A stretch of 38,640 bases of DNA, from positions 1 to 38,640 of the forward strand of contig JAFZKQ010000097.1 in NCBI GenBank assembly GCA_017553575.1, written 5' to 3'. The notes beneath the pieces are model-generated. The model saw only the letters and a list, made by a program, of their open reading frames with translations, did no database searches and was not told the DNA's origin. This document shows positions 26,047 through 34,585 of the stretch, one piece after another. Numbering within the stretch: the first letter of the stretch is position 1; each line of letters starts with the position of its first letter. Position numbers and translations under genes: made by a program. The DNA is from Paludibacteraceae bacterium. GTDB lineage: Bacteria; Bacteroidota; Bacteroidia; Bacteroidales; Paludibacteraceae.

Positions 26047-26068
26047 CCTAAAATAGCTATTTTTAGGG
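26047..26068. promoter_or_regulatory. Palindromic operator candidate upstream of the ZIP gene
   Basis: A perfect 14-bp palindrome AAAATAGCTATTTT (26050-26063), extended to CCTAAAATAG / CTATTTTTAGG with a single-base bulge. It lies immediately upstream of the -33 element of the ZIP promoter. The same 11-base core AAAATAGCTAT recurs upstream of the TonB receptor gene. Sites of this type often bind Fur- or DtxR/MntR-family metalloregulators; which one is unknown. Confidence 0.65.
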
Positions 26069-26069
26069 A

Positions 26070-26100
26070 TTGTACTTCTCGACCCCCTTCACTATCTTTG
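26070..26100 (+). promoter_or_regulatory. Promoter of the ZIP-TonB metal uptake locus
   Basis: TTG at 26070-26072, a 20-base spacer and the exact -7 box TATCTTTG at 26093-26100 match the Bacteroides consensus. The predicted leader to the ZIP start is about 70 bases. The palindrome at 26047-26068 ends just upstream. Confidence 0.7.
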
Positions 26101-26176
26101 CGAAAATAAAAAAGCATAAAATACGAACTAACGGCTAGCGACAGCCCAGTATACCTAACTCTCAATCGACAACAAT

Positions 26177-26929
26177 ATGAATGCAATCATAACAGTTCTA
26201 CTGATTCCTTTGGCGGGTACGGTTTTAGGCTCCGCATTCGTCTTCTTCATGAAAAACGAGTTGCCCGAACGACTTCAGAAGGCCCTCTTGGGTTTTGCTT
26301 CGGGTGTCATGGTGGCCGCCTCTATCTGGTCGCTGATCATGCCGGCCATGGGGATGGGAAACATCTGGCAGGTGACAGCCGGTCTGTTGGGCGGATTCGC
26401 TTTTCTGCTACTCATCGACTATATCACGCCCCATCTTCACCCCCAAGGAGAGGTCGAAGGTCCGCGCAGCCACCTCTCCCGAACTACGATGTTGGCGTTG
26501 GCGGTCACGATACACAACTTCCCCGAAGGGATGGCGGTCGGTGTGGCCATTGCAGGAGCAGTCGCATCCGATTTCAGCACAGCAGGAGCATGGGCCCTCT
26601 CATTGGGTATCGCCATACAGAACATCCCAGAAGGAGCCATTATCTCCATGCCGCTCCGAAGTGAAGGGAACAGTCGATGGAAAGCATTCGCCATCGGCAG
26701 CTTGAGCGGTTTGGTGGAACCGATTGGGGGCGCAATAGTTCTCCTATTCGCTTCGATGGCCACGGCCACGATGCCCTTCCTTCTGCCGTTCGCAGCAGGT
26801 GCCATGCTCTATGTGGTGGTGGAAGAACTTATCCCCGAAGCCTCGCAAGGCAAGCATTCCAACCTCAGCACAATTGGTTTTGCCATAGGATTCTCCACCA
26901 TGATGGTATTGGATGTAGTGATGGGTTGA
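26177..26929 (+). CDS. ZIP family divalent metal transporter
   Basis: A 250-residue inner-membrane ZIP (ZupT-like) transporter, importing Zn, Fe or Mn into the cytoplasm. Eight hydrophobic segments are visible. The metal-site motifs are in TM4 (TIHNFPEGMAVGVAIAG) and TM5 (QNIPEGAIISMPLR), and VVVEELIPE lies in TM7. The TM3-TM4 loop is short, with IDYITPHLHPQGE and a few His residues. Length is normal. It heads a likely operon or regulon with the TonB receptor (gap 111 bases) and the lipoprotein, so it plausibly takes metal delivered to the periplasm by the receptor. Confidence 0.92.
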   Translation: MNAIITVLLIPLAGTVLGSAFVFFMKNELPERLQKALLGFASGVMVAASIWSLIMPAMGMGNIWQVTAGLLGGFAFLLLIDYITPHLHPQGEVEGPRSHLSRTTMLALAVTIHNFPEGMAVGVAIAGAVASDFSTAGAWALSLGIAIQNIPEGAIISMPLRSEGNSRWKAFAIGSLSGLVEPIGGAIVLLFASMATATMPFLLPFAAGAMLYVVVEELIPEASQGKHSNLSTIGFAIGFSTMMVLDVVMG

Positions 26930-26978
26930 ACTGCGGGCACTCACGAATAATAGCAATCCAAACCGCTCAATATCCCTC

Positions 26979-26992
26979 AAAATAGCTATATT
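26979..26992. promoter_or_regulatory. Second copy of the palindromic operator, upstream of the TonB receptor
   Basis: AAAATAGCTATATT shares the 11-base core AAAATAGCTAT with the site at 26050 and is a 14-bp palindrome with one mismatched pair. It covers the position expected for the -33 element of the promoter at 27012, so binding would block RNA polymerase. Confidence 0.6.
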
Positions 26993-27011
26993 CCACGTTG
27001 GTAGGACAAGG

Positions 27012-27019
27012 TAATTTTG
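27012..27019 (+). promoter_or_regulatory. -7 box of the TonB-dependent receptor gene
   Basis: TAATTTTG is an exact TAnnTTTG match, 21 bases before the receptor start. The -33 region is weak and overlaps the operator-like palindrome. Confidence 0.5.
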
Positions 27020-27040
27020 CATCCAGAAAAAACATAAAAT

Positions 27041-29161
27041 ATGGATGCAACGAAATCAGCAGCAATAGGAATATTGTCGATATTTGCGTTGACCAACACC
27101 AACGCACAAAACGAAGAAGAGGAGTTTCTTAATGCAGAATTGGAAGAATTTGTCATCGTCGGCCATGACGATGTTCGTCAGATGCGGGAAGCATCTATGC
27201 CCATCTCCGTCATCTCCGTCAAACAATTGGAAGGAACAAGCACAAACATCAACGATGCACTAGCACGAACAACCGGCATAACCGTACGAAACACGGGAGG
27301 CGTGGGCAGTGCCTCCAGAATATCCGTCCGCGGACTCGAAGGCAAACGGATGGGAATCTACATTGACGAAGCCGCCATCGGTCAACTCAGTGATTACATG
27401 TCACTCAACGATGTGCCTACCGATATGATTGAACGTATCGAAGTTTACAAGGGGATTGTCCCTTACCGTTTCGGAGGTTCAGCCTTGGGAGGAGCCGTAA
27501 ACGTCGTGACCAAAGAGTATCCACCCGTCTATCTGGACGCAAGTTACGAGATAGCCTCCTTTAACACGCACAAGTTAAACACCGCCTTTAAACGTAACAA
27601 TAAGAAGACAGGCCTTCAGTTCGGTCTGGGAGGGGTGTTGACCTATTCCGACAACGACTACGAGATGAAACTGCAGAACCTCGACAACCGAGTGGTGAAA
27701 CGTGACCACGACCAATTCAAAAAAGCGATGGTCGGCGGTTCGCTCAAAGCAACCAAATGGTATTTCGACGAGGCAAAACTAGAATTGGTCTATACCGCCA
27801 CCCGTGCGGAGATTCAAGGTATCGACTTCGACATTCGCGAAGCCTACACCCATGGACAGGCACTCATTTCAGCCCTTACGCTCAAGAAAGACAATTTCAT
27901 AGCCAAGGGACTTGACTTCGATTTCGATGCCTGCTATAGTTACGGAAAGAATGGCCTTTATGATGCCGCTCCCTATCGCTACGACTGGGATGGAAACCGA
28001 TACAATGCCGTATCCGCCTATGGTGGCGAACAAGGCAACTACGCGTCCGACTCAGACAACCGGACAGACGACTACGCCAGCAAGTTGAATCTAAGCTATC
28101 TGATGAATCAATATAGCACCTTCAATCTCAACCTCTATGGTACCCATACACGGCAGAAACCTAAGAATGAGTTGATGGACAAATCCTTCGGTTACCAGAC
28201 CAATTTCCCGAGCCACATGAGTAGCTTTACGGTCGGCTTTTCCTACGACTTGACGCTATTGGACGGCAAATTCATGAGCGCCACCACGGTCAAGAACTTC
28301 AACTATTCCTCCGAGACAAAGGTGTTGGAACAAACGTTCATCAACAATCCGACAGAGATAAGCCTGAGCCGCAACTATTGGGGCGGAAGTGAGTCGTTGC
28401 GCTACAAGTTCACCAAGAAATTGCTGGCAAAAGCCTCCTTCAGTTCGGAAGTGAGGATTCCAACCTCCGAAGAATTGGTGGGCAACGGCTACTCTATCCT
28501 GCCTGCCACCAACCTGGCTCCAGAACGATGCAACGGCCTCAACGCCGGTCTTCTTTACCATCACAACAACAAACATGGCTTCATAGAGATTGAGGGCAAC
28601 TTCTTCCTTAACGAACTCCAAGACATGATCCGTTACCAAGCGGACATGATTCCTTCCATGGCACGCTACGCCAACTTCGGCACAGTACAAACCCAAGGTG
28701 TGGAACTCGAATTTAAAGGAGACGCCACCTCCTTCCTTTACCTCTACGCCAACGGTACCTACCAAGATTTGAGAGACCGACGCAAGCACGAAACAGGTTC
28801 AGAGGCTGCCAACCCTACGTACAACAAACGTATGCCCAACATTCCATATCTGCTCGCCAATGCAGGCATCGAGCTACACAAGGAGAACCTTTTCGGCGGC
28901 AAGAACCAAAACAGCCGTTTCCTAGTAGATGCCTCTTACGTCCACGAATATTTCTACGACTTTGAGATGAGCAAATATCAAGATCGAAAGATTCCGACTT
29001 CACTTACGTTTGACGCCGGCATTGAACATAGTTTCCGAAACGACATGTGGACACTCTCCTTCAAAGCTAAGAACTTGACTGACAGAACGGTCTATTCAGA
29101 CCTCAATCGTCCTTTGCCAGGAAGGAACTTCTCTTTCAAGGTAAGATATGTGATGAAGTAA
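27041..29161 (+). CDS. TonB-dependent outer-membrane receptor
   Basis: A 706-residue receptor. A short signal (about 1-22, ending NTNAQ) is followed by an acidic stretch and a probable TonB box (EEFVIVGHDD). The plug domain (about 50-165) has NINDALARTTGITVRN, RISVRGLEGKRMGIYIDE and IERIEVYKGIVPYRFGGSALGGAVNVVTK. The rest is a 22-strand-type barrel ending NRPLPGRNFSFKVRYVMK with a terminal aromatic-rich strand. It lacks the carboxypeptidase-like N-terminal domain of SusC-type receptors and no SusD partner is near, so a metal or metallophore ligand is more likely than a glycan. It lies between the ZIP gene and the lipoprotein gene (46-base gap). Confidence 0.93.
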   Translation: MDATKSAAIGILSIFALTNTNAQNEEEEFLNAELEEFVIVGHDDVRQMREASMPISVISVKQLEGTSTNINDALARTTGITVRNTGGVGSASRISVRGLEGKRMGIYIDEAAIGQLSDYMSLNDVPTDMIERIEVYKGIVPYRFGGSALGGAVNVVTKEYPPVYLDASYEIASFNTHKLNTAFKRNNKKTGLQFGLGGVLTYSDNDYEMKLQNLDNRVVKRDHDQFKKAMVGGSLKATKWYFDEAKLELVYTATRAEIQGIDFDIREAYTHGQALISALTLKKDNFIAKGLDFDFDACYSYGKNGLYDAAPYRYDWDGNRYNAVSAYGGEQGNYASDSDNRTDDYASKLNLSYLMNQYSTFNLNLYGTHTRQKPKNELMDKSFGYQTNFPSHMSSFTVGFSYDLTLLDGKFMSATTVKNFNYSSETKVLEQTFINNPTEISLSRNYWGGSESLRYKFTKKLLAKASFSSEVRIPTSEELVGNGYSILPATNLAPERCNGLNAGLLYHHNNKHGFIEIEGNFFLNELQDMIRYQADMIPSMARYANFGTVQTQGVELEFKGDATSFLYLYANGTYQDLRDRRKHETGSEAANPTYNKRMPNIPYLLANAGIELHKENLFGGKNQNSRFLVDASYVHEYFYDFEMSKYQDRKIPTSLTFDAGIEHSFRNDMWTLSFKAKNLTDRTVYSDLNRPLPGRNFSFKVRYVMK

Positions 29162-29207
29162 CAAGTAACACTTAAATAGAATATTAACAAATAACAATTA
29201 TACAGCG

Positions 29208-30425
29208 ATGAAATTCAAGTATTTATTTTTTGCCGTAGCCTTCGCAAGCATCTTCACCAGCTGCGAAGATGACGAGGACGACAACACCTCATCGGCATCA
29301 GGAAAGATTATTTTCTCCACCACCGTAACCAATCCATCAGGTGACAGCGGCAGTGGCTATCTGCAAGCCATCAGCGATTTCAGCGGAGGCGTCAACTACG
29401 ACAACAAAAACGCCATACCTCTCGGCTTCGGTTCTTATCCATGCGTCTGCAAGAGCGGAAACATCTACGTTTTCCCAGACTACATGGGCGGAACGGAACT
29501 GAAATTGAAACGTTATGTGCTAAACAATTCGGACCAACTCGAACTGCAAGGTGCCATGCCCCTTCCTGCCAATTCGAGTGCGGCAAACGTCGTAGAAGCC
29601 TCTGAGGAGAAGGCCTACGTATGTTGCCAAAGTTTGGATTTGATCATTGCCTTCAATCCGAAGACGATGAAGGAGATTTCTCGAATAGACGTTTCCTCTC
29701 TTCGTAACGAAGGAGTATCCGCCTACCCTGGAGCCATGTACATTCGAGACAACATTCTATACGTTGCCTTGGAGCAGTACAACTCACAATGGATGCCAAC
29801 GGAGAATGCGATTGAGATGGCACTCTACAAGGTGTCGGACGACAGCTTCATCAAGCGAATCCGCAACACCTCGCTCGGCATCTGCGGACCTACCCGTCCA
29901 ATTGACAACCAATCCATCTTTGAAGACGAGAACGGGGACATCTATATCAATTGTGTAGGCTCTTTCGGCTACATTCCAGGACTTGACGCAGGTATCGCAC
30001 GCATCAAGAAAGGCGAGACGGATTTCGACCCAAGCTATACATTCAATTTGACCAACACCAAGGTGGAGGGCTTGCCATGCGACTACCTAAACATCTTGGC
30101 AAAATGTCAATATACCTCCAACGGCATTCTCTACGCCTACGGATATGCGATAGGGCTCGACCCAGAAAACACCAACACGTATACAGCCCGCACGGGAGCA
30201 CCGGTCGTCGTAGACCTCCGCAATAAGACCGTAAAGGTTATCGAAGGACTTCCTCGCTCCAATGGCCATGGTATCGCCATGGGTATACACGAAGGAAAAA
30301 TCGTTTACGGCTCTGCCAACGATGCATACAATGGATTCAGCACCTACGATCCAAAGAGTGGAACTATCGAGACAAAGGTGATAACCGTCACTGGATTCCC
30401 TTCATTCTTCCACAGTTTCAAATAA
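29208..30425 (+). CDS. Outer-membrane lipoprotein, beta-propeller-like (DUF4374/XusB-like candidate)
   Basis: A 405-residue lipoprotein. The signal ends FASIFTSC (Cys19), followed by Glu-Asp-Asp-Glu-Asp-Asp, an acidic stretch typical of the Bacteroidetes surface-lipoprotein export signal. The mature part has repeated beta-rich units (YPCVCKSGNIYVFPDY, SEEKAYVCCQSLDLIIAFNPKT, YPGAMYIRDNILYVALEQY), consistent with a beta-propeller. It resembles DUF4374 proteins that accompany TonB receptors, the group I associate with XusB of Bacteroides, a siderophore-capturing lipoprotein. That family call is from memory and uncertain. There is no PepSY (XusC-like) gene here; a ZIP transporter is present instead. 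A hairpin follows at 30452. Confidence 0.8.
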   Translation: MKFKYLFFAVAFASIFTSCEDDEDDNTSSASGKIIFSTTVTNPSGDSGSGYLQAISDFSGGVNYDNKNAIPLGFGSYPCVCKSGNIYVFPDYMGGTELKLKRYVLNNSDQLELQGAMPLPANSSAANVVEASEEKAYVCCQSLDLIIAFNPKTMKEISRIDVSSLRNEGVSAYPGAMYIRDNILYVALEQYNSQWMPTENAIEMALYKVSDDSFIKRIRNTSLGICGPTRPIDNQSIFEDENGDIYINCVGSFGYIPGLDAGIARIKKGETDFDPSYTFNLTNTKVEGLPCDYLNILAKCQYTSNGILYAYGYAIGLDPENTNTYTARTGAPVVVDLRNKTVKVIEGLPRSNGHGIAMGIHEGKIVYGSANDAYNGFSTYDPKSGTIETKVITVTGFPSFFHSFK

Positions 30426-30451
30426 TAAAAACTATTTAAATTTGATTATTT

Positions 30452-30473
30452 GCCCCAGGCGAAAGTCTGGGGC
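30452..30473 (+). terminator. Hairpin after the lipoprotein gene, probable terminator
   Basis: GCCCCAGGC and GTCTGGGGC form a 9-bp stem with one G-U pair and a GAAA tetraloop. The tail (TATCTATGTTTTG) is only partly T-rich. It lies 26 bases past the lipoprotein stop and probably ends the uptake transcript. Confidence 0.7.
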
Positions 30474-30596
30474 TATCTATGTTTTGCCCCCTCCAACCTT
30501 TTGTTTCATCGTAGGGAATGATTGGTAGGAGGAGATCTTACCTTTAGGCTTTTAAAGCATTTTAAATAAAACTCAAAAAGTCGTAATTAAACAGAG

Positions 30597-30632
30597 CCTT
30601 GGTCGTACAACTCTTGTGCTTCCAAGGTTTTT
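30597..30632 (+). terminator. Second terminator-like hairpin
   Basis: CCTTGG (30597-30602) pairs with CCAAGG (30622-30627). An inner GTACAA / TTGTGC stem sits across a 2x2 internal loop, and five T follow. There is no gene between it and the previous hairpin, so it may be the relic of a lost gene or a backup terminator. Confidence 0.55.
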
Positions 30633-30689
30633 CCGTTCTGATTCCTTCGCCGTTTTCCTCCCTATTTATAGCTAATCAGAAAAACCATC

Positions 30690-31154
30690 ATGTTCTTCCT
30701 TTACCCTAGCGATGTGAAAGGCACGGGATTCCTCACTTGGGATTATGACCAAGCCAACAAGGACGATGACAAATGGCTCTATCTGCCTGCCATGAAGAAA
30801 ACCCGACGCATCAGTGGGTCCTCCTCGAAAACCGACTACTTCATGGGAACCGACTTCACCTATGACGACATGGGGCGACGCAACCTTGAAGAGGACACCC
30901 ATACACTCTTGCGCGAGGAGACTCTGAATGGACATAAGTGTTGGGTACTACAATCCTCCCCGAAGAAAGCAGGAGACATCTACACCAAACGGATCTCTTG
31001 GATTCGACAAGATTGTTTGATTCCTGTCAAAGTAGACATTTCCACACTTCCGCAAAAGTCTTTTTTAACGAAGGGGAAGGGGCCTGCTATAAGAAATCCA
31101 ATATTCAATGCTTCATCACGACTCCCGTTCCAAACACCATATTACCTCGGATAG
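30690..31154 (+). pseudogene. Remnant of an outer-membrane lipoprotein-sorting (LolA-like) protein gene
   Basis: The open stretch encodes up to 154 residues. The first ~115 match the middle of the LolA-like outer membrane lipoprotein-sorting family ([49 protein letters not shown]). An in-frame stop at 30669 shows that the signal peptide and roughly the first 90-100 residues are missing. Near 31035 family-like sequence appears to continue in another frame ([10 protein letters not shown]), which suggests a single-base deletion; the present C-terminus (from about ISTLPQ) does not fit the family. The end overlaps the convergent gene at 31105. Family members usually sit with RND-type export genes, which are absent here. 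Both ends damaged, so called as a pseudogene. Confidence 0.75.
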
Positions 31155-31536
31155 AATCCTTTGTTGTATATATGTTATTTAATAACCAATCCTTGACTTT
31201 TTCTTGAAGGACAGAATCTTTCTTAAGAATTGAGTCAGGTGTGACCTTATTGTACATACAAGCGATTCTCACATCTTTAACCCTAATCGTTTCACCGATT
31301 ATAGTGTCAATAGTCAGAGCAAACGGAACAAATATTCTACCTTCATACTTATAGTCTTCCATCCTAAGTACAGAATTAAACATTATTTTAGGCTCAATTG
31401 GGTTGACACAACTAATAGTATCTTCCTTATACTCATAGGAATTATTTTTACGAGTATTCGGAAAATAAGAGCATCCTTCCAACAAAATGCCTATTGTCAA
31501 AAAGAACTTTACAATCAATTTGTACCTTTTCTCCAT
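31105..31536 (-). CDS. Orphan lipoprotein, function unknown
   Basis: A 143-residue protein starting [22 protein letters not shown]. The lipobox ILLEGC gives an acylated Cys at residue 22, and the mature protein has no recognisable domain. The frame is open further upstream to 31698, but ATG 31536 begins exactly at the signal peptide. AT content and rare-looking codon use differ from the neighbours. It lies beside a broken gene and an inverted repeat, which fits recent acquisition. Its 3' end overlaps the pseudogene's 3' end. It is not followed by an obvious terminator. Confidence 0.6.
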   Translation of the reverse strand: MEKRYKLIVKFFLTIGILLEGCSYFPNTRKNNSYEYKEDTISCVNPIEPKIMFNSVLRMEDYKYEGRIFVPFALTIDTIIGETIRVKDVRIACMYNKVTPDSILKKDSVLQEKVKDWLLNNIYTTKDSIRGNMVFGTGVVMKH

Positions 31537-31709
31537 AAAAGTTTCTTTAAACACCCCCATTTCCAACAAACAAAAGAATAGGTTCTCCCAAAAGATTTTG
31601 CCATCCATATCAAAGCGTTTTTCGCCAAGGATAAGAATCAAATTTTCGGAAGACTCATCAGTAAAAAGATGATTTTCAAATTCCGTTTGAGCCTTCATAA
31701 ATGCAACAA

Positions 31710-31751
31710 CCGTTTTAGAGACCCAATCAATGGATTTTGACCCTAAAACGG
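31710..31751. repeat. Inverted repeat between the orphan lipoprotein and folE
   Basis: CCGTTTTAG (31710-31718) and CTAAAACGG (31743-31751) form a perfect 9-bp inverted repeat around 24 bases; CTGTTTTT follows on the plus strand. It may be a weak terminator for folE or the scar of an element at the edge of the degraded region. Confidence 0.45.
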
Positions 31752-31805
31752 CTGTTTTTATGGGCGGTTTCGCGAACTATTACACACCCTTCAACATTTC
31801 AATTG

Positions 31806-32417
31806 TCACTTCCTACTAATCAAATTGACGAACTCCTCGCGGGTCTTCGCCGTATTGAATATGCCGGTAAAATCGGAGGTGGTCGTTACGGAGTGCATCT
31901 TCTGCACACCACGCATCTGCATACACATGTGCTGTGCCTCCAAAACCACCATGACGCCCAATGGCTCCAACGTGTCTTGGATGCAATCCTTGATCTGGGT
32001 CGTCAGACGCTCCTGAATCTGCAGACGGCGGGAAAGGATCTCCACCACCCTCGCAATCTTGCTCAAACCCGTAATCTTGTTGTTCGGGATGTAGGCCACA
32101 TGCGCCTTGCCGAAGAAGGGCAAAAGATGGTGCTCGCACAACGAATAGAAATCGATGTCCTTCACGATGACCATCTGACGATACTCCTCCTCGAACATCG
32201 CCGAACGCAACACCTCGCACGGATCCAACTTATAACCGTAAGTCATGAACTGCATGGCACGAGCCACTCGTTCGGGCGTTTTCAACAACCCCTCCCGTTC
32301 AGGATCCTCACCAAGGAGGGAGAGTGTTTGCTTAAAAAGCGGAGCCAACTCTGCCGTCTTCTCGGCACTGGGAAACTTCGCCAAATCCCAAGGTTTTATC
32401 TCTAAATCTTTATCCAT
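31806..32417 (-). CDS. folE: GTP cyclohydrolase I FolE
   Basis: A 203-residue enzyme that converts GTP to 7,8-dihydroneopterin triphosphate, the first step of tetrahydrofolate synthesis. Family blocks are complete: [18 protein letters not shown], the zinc-site [45 protein letters not shown], and [10 protein letters not shown] with the second zinc Cys, then TREEFVNLI. It starts 24 bases after the SPOR-domain gene, an arrangement also seen in Bacteroides. Confidence 0.97.
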   Translation of the reverse strand: MDKDLEIKPWDLAKFPSAEKTAELAPLFKQTLSLLGEDPEREGLLKTPERVARAMQFMTYGYKLDPCEVLRSAMFEEEYRQMVIVKDIDFYSLCEHHLLPFFGKAHVAYIPNNKITGLSKIARVVEILSRRLQIQERLTTQIKDCIQDTLEPLGVMVVLEAQHMCMQMRGVQKMHSVTTTSDFTGIFNTAKTREEFVNLISRK

Positions 32418-32441
32418 AATCGAACTAATTCATGAAAAACC

Positions 32442-32948
32442 TTATCTTCTTTTCTCTGCCTGCTCGAAAGTCAAGTCGCGAGTCTCCTCGTCCTTTACGA
32501 CCAAGACCTCCGCAGAGAACTCTGGGAACTCCTTCTTAATCATATTGGCAGCCACCAACGCCTCCGTATAGGTGCGATAGTCACCCACCCTCAACTTCCA
32601 GAACGGGGAAGAGAAACTCACATAATAAGGGAGGTCGGGCATCTTCTCCTTCATCTGCTTTTCACGAGCATAAGCCTCTTCCTTGGCCTTCTTCTGTCCG
32701 TTGCTCATATAGACCTGCACCCTATATCCCGTATAAAAGATATAGAGGTCCTCTTCCGACTCCTGCAACTGTTTTTTCAAAAGCACCGCCATCTTGGGGT
32801 CTTGGGAGATAGTCACCTTTCCCTGCCCTGCCGACGAAGCCGACACAGAGGAAATCACACCTGCAGGCGTCACCTTATCTTTCTTCGATTGAGAAAAGGC
32901 CACCAACGAGACTGAAACGAAAAACACGAATGCAAATAATCTTCTCAT
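32442..32948 (-). CDS. SPOR domain-containing periplasmic protein
   Basis: A 168-residue exported protein. Starting at ATG 32948 gives a clean signal peptide (MRRLFAFVFFVSVSLVAFSQS). The C-terminal part (about 85-160) matches a SPOR domain (YRVQVYMSNGQKKAKEEAYA, YYVSFSSPFWKLRVGDYRTYTEALVAANMIKKEFP), which binds denuded septal peptidoglycan. The longer reading from 32984 would bury the signal and is rejected. It precedes folE on the same transcript and follows panE after 65 bases. Confidence 0.9.
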   Translation of the reverse strand: MRRLFAFVFFVSVSLVAFSQSKKDKVTPAGVISSVSASSAGQGKVTISQDPKMAVLLKKQLQESEEDLYIFYTGYRVQVYMSNGQKKAKEEAYAREKQMKEKMPDLPYYVSFSSPFWKLRVGDYRTYTEALVAANMIKKEFPEFSAEVLVVKDEETRDLTFEQAEKRR

Positions 32949-33013
32949 GACATCATATATTTTTAGGTGAACCCATGTCAACAACCACGGATCCAGCCTT
33001 CCGTATTACTATA

Positions 33014-33940
33014 TCACCCCCTCATCCTCTCTTGGATAAAGAGCAACTGCTGTTCCAACATTTCCACCTTACGCATATAGAAGCCCGAGGCTTTGGCGAT
33101 CCGGATTGGATTGGAATAGATGGCACGAATCTCCATCTGACGCTTGTTGTCAAAATCGAGTTTCATGCTTGGGGAATAGGGGGTCATCTTATCTGTCATG
33201 CTGAGCATGTCATCGATAAAGCTGTGGTCGATCTTTGCTCCACACACTTCAGCCCCCGCCAAAACCTCCTCCATCATATCCGTCACCAACTGACGGGAGG
33301 AAGACGTCCGCATTATCACATCCGTAGAGGTGTTGAGAGCGACTGTCAACCCATTATAAGGAATATTCCAAACCAATTTCTTCCAACGAGCCACATTCAA
33401 ATCTTCGGCAATGTTAAAAGGAACTTGGGCATTCTCGAAGTCCGCCTTCATCTGGAGCAACACCTCCTGCTTTGGATGCTGGTAAAAACCAACCGTCAGC
33501 GGGCCATAGTCCTGATGCGAGATGTGCCCCACCCCCACACGCGACGAGCAGATGAACGCCATACCGCCAGCGATGGTGAGATTCGGAAACTGTTGAGCCA
33601 ACTCCTCCTCCAATCCCAAACCGTTCTGAATAAGCACGACCACCGTGCCGTCATGCAAGATAGGCCTCAACATATCGGGCAACAAATGGTTTTGCGTGGA
33701 TTTCAAAGCGACAATGACCACGTCGCACTTAGGCATATCCGCCGTAGCGCTATAGGCATTTATGGGTTGGACGAGAAAGTCACCTACCACAGAATCGACC
33801 CTCAAGCCGTTCTTCTTCACATGGTCGTACTCCGAATGGAAAAGGAAATGCACCTCATTTCCGGAATGAGCCAACCTTCCACCATAATATCCTCCAATAG
33901 CACCCGCACCGATTACCGCATATTTCAGTTTCATACCCAT
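33014..33940 (-). CDS. panE: 2-dehydropantoate 2-reductase (ketopantoate reductase family)
   Basis: A 308-residue NADPH-dependent reductase of pantothenate synthesis, making pantoate from ketopantoate. The Rossmann motif GAGAIGGYYGGRLAHSG is at about 10-26. VVIVALKSTQNHLLP and VLIQNGLGLEEEL are conserved. The catalytic Lys lies in WKKLVWNIPYN, and the C-terminal helical domain contains KLDFDNKRQMEI. Two starts (33940 or 33934) are equally usable. A -7 box is 26 bases upstream. Some family members act on other 2-oxo acids, so the symbol is likely but not certain. Confidence 0.88.
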   Translation of the reverse strand: MGMKLKYAVIGAGAIGGYYGGRLAHSGNEVHFLFHSEYDHVKKNGLRVDSVVGDFLVQPINAYSATADMPKCDVVIVALKSTQNHLLPDMLRPILHDGTVVVLIQNGLGLEEELAQQFPNLTIAGGMAFICSSRVGVGHISHQDYGPLTVGFYQHPKQEVLLQMKADFENAQVPFNIAEDLNVARWKKLVWNIPYNGLTVALNTSTDVIMRTSSSRQLVTDMMEEVLAGAEVCGAKIDHSFIDDMLSMTDKMTPYSPSMKLDFDNKRQMEIRAIYSNPIRIAKASGFYMRKVEMLEQQLLFIQERMRG

Positions 33941-33966
33941 TTTCTTATATTGGAAATTTCAGAATA

Positions 33967-34000
33967 CAAAGTTAATTGATTTTCTCGGGAAACCGTCCAA
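33967..34000 (-). promoter_or_regulatory. panE promoter
   Basis: On the minus strand TTG (34000-33998), a 23-base spacer and exact -7 box TAACTTTG (33974-33967) precede the panE start by 26 bases. Confidence 0.5.
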
Positions 34001-34071
34001 GAAGGGTTCTATAAATTGACTTTGAGGGATTTTATAAGTCAGAGGACAACTTCAGATTCATGAAAATTTAA

Positions 34072-34302
34072 TCACTCCTCCGCAGCCACGACTTCCACTT
34101 CGGTGTCTTGGAAAACGATACGGTCGCCAGGAACGATTTTGGCACGCTTTCGCAACTCCACCTCTCCATTCCGGACCACCAATCCTTCGACAACCACATG
34201 TTGGGCTTCCGCACCGTTGAAAACCAAATTAGCCGCCTTCAACAACTGAATGAGCTGTATGTACGGATCGCCCGCACGCAATTGAAACTTAACCTTTTTC
34301 AT
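34072..34302 (-). CDS. Small S4-domain RNA-binding protein
   Basis: A 76-residue protein consisting almost only of an S4 RNA-binding fold (KFQLRAGDPYIQLIQLLKAANLV, then GLVVRNGEVELRKRAKIVPGDRIVFQ). This matches the short YbcJ-like S4 family. The role, possibly ribosome or tRNA linked, is not established. It lies upstream of panE on the same strand with a 131-base gap holding a separate panE promoter. Confidence 0.85.
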   Translation of the reverse strand: MKKVKFQLRAGDPYIQLIQLLKAANLVFNGAEAQHVVVEGLVVRNGEVELRKRAKIVPGDRIVFQDTEVEVVAAEE

Positions 34303-34555
34303 CCTTTTATAATACTATATATACCAATCAATTAGCATCAGAAGAGGAAACTTGCTCCTCCTCTTGATAAAGCACGGCAAGTTACTGAAAATTTCGGGTA
34401 TATTCATTATATGGAGGATTTTCGTTGCCTAAGAGGAACCCTTCTTTCGCCCCACCCTAGTCCAACAGCCGCAAGGAAAAGAAACCTAAATAGCTATAAT
34501 TCAACTGATAATCAAGCAGAAAGCAAAATAAGCATAAAAAATAACCATTTTTTAT

Positions 34556-34585
34556 TTGCATCTATGGATTTTATATTTAACTTTG
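34556..34585 (+). promoter_or_regulatory. Promoter of the CreD locus
   Basis: TTTG (34556-34559), an 18-base spacer and the exact -7 box TAACTTTG (34578-34585). The -7 box overlaps the left half of the inverted repeat ACTTTG-N5-CAAAGT. Distance from the -7 box to the start codon is 32 bases. Confidence 0.75.

Noticed and set aside
32975-33979. 334-codon plus-strand frame opposite panE
   Set aside because: Antisense to the full-length panE and without recognisable motifs.
34488-34501. Third copy of the metal-operator core (AAATAGCTATAATT)
   Set aside because: Only the central 8 bases are palindromic and it lies 85 bases from the nearest -7 box; this is within chance for a 38-kb window.
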